In this document: positions 63,897 to 64,000 of the stretch, piece after piece
Numbering within the stretch: the first letter of the stretch is position 1
Layout of the letters: every line of letters begins with the position of its first letter
Source: a virus
DNA length: 64,000 nt
Virus record (IMG/VR): IMGVR_UViG_3300032770_000013
Coordinates: 1-64,000 of that record
Direction: 5' to 3' (one strand)
Position numbers and translations under genes: made by a program
Notes under the pieces: generated by a model
What the model saw: only the letters and a program-made list of their open reading frames with translations
Told to the model about the DNA's origin: nothing
The model's database searches: none

Positions 63897-64000
63897 TTAC
63901 GACCGTATTTCCAATTTTTTCCTGTTGCCGCCCAAACATTTATCGTGAACGGCTGGAATATATCCGGGAAATACGAGTATTTCAATTATAGCTTCGGAGC
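63897..64000 (-). CDS. C-terminal end of an unknown gene (cut by window edge)
   Basis: The frame is open from the window edge and reads SEAIIEILVFPGYIPAVHDK and a basic end, stopping at TAA immediately before the terminase-like ATG (TAAATG). The tight junction suggests a real upstream gene in the same operon. No family can be assigned from 33 residues. Confidence 0.45.
   Translation of the reverse strand, partial: SEAIIEILVFPGYIPAVHDKCLGGNRKKLEIRS

Overview
The window is part of a tailed bacteriophage (Caudoviricetes) genome. It holds a terminase small-subunit candidate, a portal protein, a major capsid protein, tail, adaptor and ejection-type proteins, a very large tRNA array and many homing endonucleases. 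The large portal, the tail-tube adaptor family, the long ejection-like proteins and the absence of any sheath or tape-measure gene suggest podovirus morphology (inference). Moderately high GC and protein style suggest a proteobacterial host, perhaps an alphaproteobacterium; no gene here proves it. Almost every gene is on the minus strand, so biological order runs from right to left. Genes are very tightly packed: ATGA, GTGA and TGATG stop/start overlaps are the rule from 47 to 64 kb.

Right to left: 64.0-58.7 kb holds the end of an unknown gene, the terminase small-subunit candidate and a run of small proteins of unknown function, several membrane-anchored. 58.7-48.4 kb is a modification-like cluster: SAM methyltransferase, AAA+ ATPase, PhyH-like 2-oxoglutarate dioxygenase, SLOG-type YspA, two GT9-like proteins, a CgeB-like protein and a deoxyribosyltransferase-like protein. 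A TnpB gene is built seamlessly into this operon. 48.4-39 kb carries portal, GroES-like and coiled-coil (possible scaffold) genes. 39-37 kb has two plus-strand genes (an HNH nuclease and a RAMP-like protein with an in-frame amber) opposite a ribbon-helix-helix gene. 37.8-20.5 kb encodes the adaptor, collar fibre, a 759-aa tail protein and three giant ejection or polyvalent proteins (S74/SLT, a 738-aa protein, ART/ART/pyrophosphatase).

20.5-18.1 kb is the most unusual stretch. A perfect parS centromere palindrome lies beside degenerate pentamer arrays in which a GG dinucleotide (minus strand) recurs every 5 nt. These arrays flank and lead into a RAMP-like gene and a glycosyltransferase-like gene. 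17.2-13.7 kb is an array of 38 recognisable tRNAs plus one doubtful one, covering all 20 amino acids, with a RusA resolvase inside it. 13.4-11 kb carries a cysteine-protease-like gene, a terminator, a promoter, and the decoration and capsid genes. 10.98-0 kb holds a doubled HNH nuclease, virion proteins, four fibre-like proteins that all begin with Sec-type signal peptides, a second adaptor-like protein and the start of a GIY-YIG nuclease.

No DNA polymerase, large terminase, integrase, lysis cassette or CRISPR array was recognised, so this is probably not the whole genome. TAG is used as a normal stop, including a tandem TAGTAG, so I see no genome-wide stop-codon reassignment.
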